Source: Collybia mongolica (Eukaryota > Basidiomycota > Agaricomycetes > Agaricales > Clitocybaceae). From it: 64,000 bases of DNA. Shown in pieces: positions 60,547 to 64,000 of this stretch; positions within the stretch are counted from its first letter, which is position 1; every line of letters begins with the position of its first letter. Location: the NCBI GenBank assembly GCA_013420905.1, contig JAAXNY010000001.1:7936001-8000000 (forward strand). Reading direction: 5' to 3'. The position numbers and the translations under genes were made by a program. The notes beneath the pieces were generated by a model. That model ran no database searches and was not told where the DNA came from. It saw only the letters and a program-made list of their open reading frames with translations.

Positions 60547-61968
60547 TCAAGTAGATACTACAATACTCAAACTTGAAGCTACATCGGCCATATCCGGACG
60601 GTCTTGTGGATTCAACGCCCAGCACTGCTCTAACAAAGCCGAAAGACCTATCGATTTGGCAACCAGCATGTCGTCCGTCCTCACAGGACGCTCCTGCCGT
60701 ATTATGGCGGATAATACTGCAATTCCCTGGTACTACCAGTATGGCATAAGGCCAGTCAAAATCTACAGCGCTTGTTAGCTACAGCGCTTGTTATGCACTT
60801 GGCAGCACGTCAATAGATTAAACATACCTCGTGGGCAGTTAATCCGAACGACCATACATCCGATGCAAGGCTCGCGAGGGGACGTGTCCCATCAACACCA
60901 CTAAAGTTTTCGGGTGCCGTACACCTTGTCCAGCCTTCCAATCCTACCGCTCTTCCGGGATTGGTTGACAAACCCAAATCAATCAATACTACGTGGCCGT
61001 CCTCGTCCACAAGGATGTTAGCCTTCAGGGAGAAGCAAAAAACAAACAAATATTAGGTACTTTTGATGGTTATTATTCACATCGCGATGCATACTCACTC
61101 CCTTCAAATCCCTGTGTACAATAGGCGGATCCAAACCATGTAAATAACGAACACCTGCGCAGATTTCTGTGATCTATACCATCACGTGAGTTTCCATTTC
61201 GGGATCAATCTTCAAAAACCTACCAGGCGCAGCTTGCAGACGATAGACCGCTCTCGAGCATAGGTGGTCACTGTACCATGATTGTACCACTGTGTCACCA
61301 ATGCGGGGCTTCCGTTTAAATCGAAAGTGCCATAGAACTTGGCAATGTTAGGGTGGTCGAGGATCATGAAGGTGCCTGCTTCATGGTCTCGCCGCTGATA
61401 GCACTAATATCAGCGCTCTAACGTTCTTCTTTTCCACATTGAACTTCTCACCTCCGTCAGACGCACTGGGTCCTCACCCTGATTCCTGGGTCGGAAGACC
61501 TTCACAGCAACCTGAGGTGCCAAAGTGAATTTGGACTTGACCACGGAGCGTCGCACTCACCAGTATCCAACCAACCTTCTTCCCCTTCCCGCGCAACTTC
61601 ATTGTACCACAGAATACATTCGATTCGCCTCCATAGGCGCGCGGGCCTCTCTCATGGAGGGTTATATCGGATGCGAGGTCCCTTGTTCGGACTTCCCTCT
61701 TCGACGCCAATGTCTGTTGGCTATGGGCGTCCGTGTCGCCCGTCCTCGTAACATCTACGCTACTTGTAAGCTCCCTCGAGCTCCGCGCGCCAGTCGGATA
61801 TGGCGCATCCTCCCCAGAATTCAAACTACGACTTGAGCCCTCGCCCGTCCTGGATGGACTGGATGGGAACCGCGAGAGGTAACTTGAGCGGGCGGGGCTG
61901 CTGGTCGGCAAGCCCCAGGGCTGCGAGCTCGGGGACCCTACTGGTCGTTTAGCGTTATCTTCAGTCAT
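60547..61968 (-). pseudogene. Inverted kinase copy with DLG and an internal stop (kinase 5)
   Basis: It has the same exon order as kinase 4 on the opposite strand, starting ATG 61968 (MTEDNAKRPVGSP). Shared blocks are LTSSVDVTRTGDTDA, REVRTRDLASDITLHE, YGGESNVFCGTMKLRGKGKK and PPIVHRDLKG. Further on are ANILVDEDGHVVLIDLGLST and ASDVWSFGLTAHE. Here DFG has become DLG. In the last exon the kinase 4 codons CGG CAG read TGG TAG, placing a stop at 60733-60735. This would remove the C-terminal half of the C-lobe, although the remaining frame stays open to TGA 60547-60549. The preceding intron has a 16-bp tandem duplication of its 3' end, so two AG acceptors are available. It is probably a recent pseudogene. 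Confidence 0.8.
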
Positions 61969-64000
61969 GATTTCTCGAGTTGTACAAGTGGGCACTAAGC
62001 AAAAGGCGAAATTGAAGAGTGGGTTCTCACGCGCCCACACAGCCATCGCCTTTCGGTAAAATGTCGGTCAGGGTGTTGTCGCTGTTAGCGCAAAGCTTAC
62101 GCTCCCTGTAGACGTCCAATCTCACATACATACGACAAAAGAAAATGTAATATAAACGGTACTTTTACACGTGAAAACCATACAGTGTCCTCTGCAGCAT
62201 TTTCAAAGATATACACCCGCGCGAAAATTTAAATATTCTCAACCCTAAGTGGGTGTATACACAACGCTTTTCAGTCTGAGCTGACCTCGATCAGTCTGTC
62301 ACAGCCACCGGAAAGTAATACAGATAGTAGGTGTACCGTACGTTGATGAGCTGTCGTTACGGTTCTCTTCGCAGTACCTTGAGGCTGTGAATTTCGAATC
62401 AGGCTATTCGCCCATTCCTGACATGGGTGCCAATTCTGCTCCAGTGTATCGGGTTTCGCAGCTAGGTTGACAAATGTCGAAGATATTTGGCAGGGAAAGG
62501 AGCCTCAGAAATGTATCCCTGTAAATCCAAGATATAAAGCGAAACGGAGAATAGAGATATGTGGGCATGCAGCATAATATTAATAATGATAAGCGCGTAG
62601 GTGAGAATCCCAACGTATACAATGTTGAACAGTAAGTTGGCGGCAACGACTCGGCCAGGGAGCGTTCGACCACCTCGAACCCCTACGCCTCTTACCAACA
62701 ATCTGTTCGGATGTAGTCGCCCATTCGCCTGCATGTAGAAAGCGTATCGCCTGGGCCCAGAAGAAGCTGTTTGAGGCAATACAGGGCATTGCACAGCATA
62801 CCCGGGCCGATCACTGGATCCCACCAGGGGGACCTTCATTGGACGGCATGCCGTTGTCTAGGCATTCACATATCTGTAGTAGAAGATGAGTTCTGGCCAG
62901 GAGCGCGTGCGGTGCTGATGACACGACCCCCATGAGTATCGGGCTGGGACTGGGGCACTATATTCACCAAGGCCTCTTGATATTGCTCTGAAGGTCCTGT
63001 ATACGTTAAATGGGAAGCGAGATGGTGTATGGACGGAACGGGTGAACCCTATGGTACAATAACCCCGATGGACAGGCCGGCGATGGTTAACGCACGAGTC
63101 CAGCAATCTCACCCAGTTCGACCACACCAATCCCGTCAGTCGTCGAGTGTTGCCGGTGGTGACGAGAACAATGCTAGTTGGCGGTTCGGTGCTAAACATT
63201 GCGGCCGATGTTTGATCGTTCAAATGTACGGCCTGTGGCTTGGTTGGACGATAACGTGATAACTATATCGCTGAATGGATGGTCTAAGAGTGGGACACGG
63301 GTTTAGCAAGCGTTTTGCAATGAGAGTTTAAATAAGTTCATACATTGTTGTTGAAAGTCTTAGTGAAAGGGCCCGGTCTGTAGTTCGCATCTTCTCTGAA
63401 GACCCATCATAGCAGTTGTTAGTATACAGGCCTGGTTAAGAAGCGCAGCAAGCGTTAAATATCAACTCTCGCGCCCGGTTGGATAACCCCGACATCATCA
63501 GCTTTTAGTTAACTAGCGCCCAAATTCTCGTTCGACTCGAGTGGTGTGGGCGATGACGCGGAATGTTGTGATTCAAGTGTACAGCCTACGAGGCGATTTT
63601 TGGGGGACCATTAAAATGACGGTTACGTGCTAAGGAAAGAGCATGTATTTAGCAGAAATCCTTGCAAACATAATCTAGGATATGATCATGTCACGACGCT
63701 ATTTAGCAGTAAAACCAAAGGTTTCGTGCGACGAAGTTGAGGGGAAACATTTTCCAGCGAGACTACCTCCACCCATGGAGGAGAGAACGACAGTGTACTA
63801 GTGAGGGGATATAGTTAAAAGCTGCATTTTTTACTGTGGCTGTTTGATGTGAAGAGCGATACTTACCTCCCCAGGGTTTATCACATGACCGGCGCACACA
63901 TTTCGAGTCGATTCTCCCATCCTTGACTTACGACGCGTTATCTCATATGGCGTCCAGCCTCTTATTTCATATACATCTTCTGGCATCCGAAGAAAGTGAC
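61969..64000. other. Intergenic region to the window end
   Basis: Short frames at 62404-62839, 62858-63223 and 63029-63259 have no recognised motifs and overlap one another. I see no supported gene, tRNA or repeat. Confidence 0.45.

Noticed and set aside
1..64000. tRNA, rRNA genes, CRISPR arrays, replication origins
   Set aside because: I saw no cloverleaf with conserved A and B boxes, no ribosomal sequence and no regularly spaced short repeats; a tRNA search program would be needed to exclude intron-containing tRNAs.

Overview
The window is nuclear DNA of a fungus, almost certainly a mushroom-forming basidiomycete (Agaricomycetes). Genes carry many introns of about 50 nt with GT...AG ends. 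They belong to families typical of that class: cerato-platanin, fungalysin M36 protease, lineage-expanded kinases with an HGD catalytic loop, a DUF6698-like protein, a Plavaka transposase and a chromodomain Ty3/gypsy element. There is no sign of operons, ribosome binding sites or CRISPR.

Layout. 1-9.5 kb is a transposon block: a decayed DUF6698-like gene on the minus strand, then a decayed Plavaka (CACTA-like) transposase gene on the plus strand. A 939-bp deleted hAT element sits in the last codons of the Plavaka gene, with an exact 8-bp target duplication. 10.9-20.2 kb is a gene island: a C2H2 zinc-finger protein, a complete cyanase with eight exons, the mitochondrial SDH assembly factor 3 (LYR protein), and a long unknown gene transcribed divergently from it. 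21-31 kb holds a secreted fungalysin, an HGD-type kinase, a cerato-platanin and a multi-pass membrane protein.

31-44.3 kb is a second, nested transposon block. It contains a decayed integrase-type gene fused directly to a 5'-truncated Tc1/mariner piece, a LINE ORF1-like remnant, an inverted-repeat pair, and inside that pair a full-length 6.45-kb Ty3/gypsy chromovirus. The chromovirus has 562-bp LTRs that differ at six sites and a CACAT target duplication. The block ends with a candidate MITE that abuts the first exon of a truncated gene.

44.3-64 kb returns to genes: a small unknown gene, two more HGD kinases on either side of a paralogue of the membrane protein, a deletion derivative of a PIF/Harbinger element, and a tail-to-tail inverted duplication of another kinase. 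In that pair, one copy has DFG changed to DFS and the other has DLG plus an in-frame stop.

How the parts relate. Cyanase detoxifies cyanate in the cytosol and SDHAF3 supports mitochondrial complex II; they are housekeeping neighbours, not a pathway. Fungalysin and cerato-platanin are secreted and may act at the hyphal surface or on substrate proteins. The alternation of kinases and membrane-protein paralogues suggests local duplication of a kinase/membrane module; this is inference. The strongest general signal is CpG loss in old transposon sequence, and CpG transitions between the LTRs of the young gypsy element, which points to methylation-linked decay of repeats.
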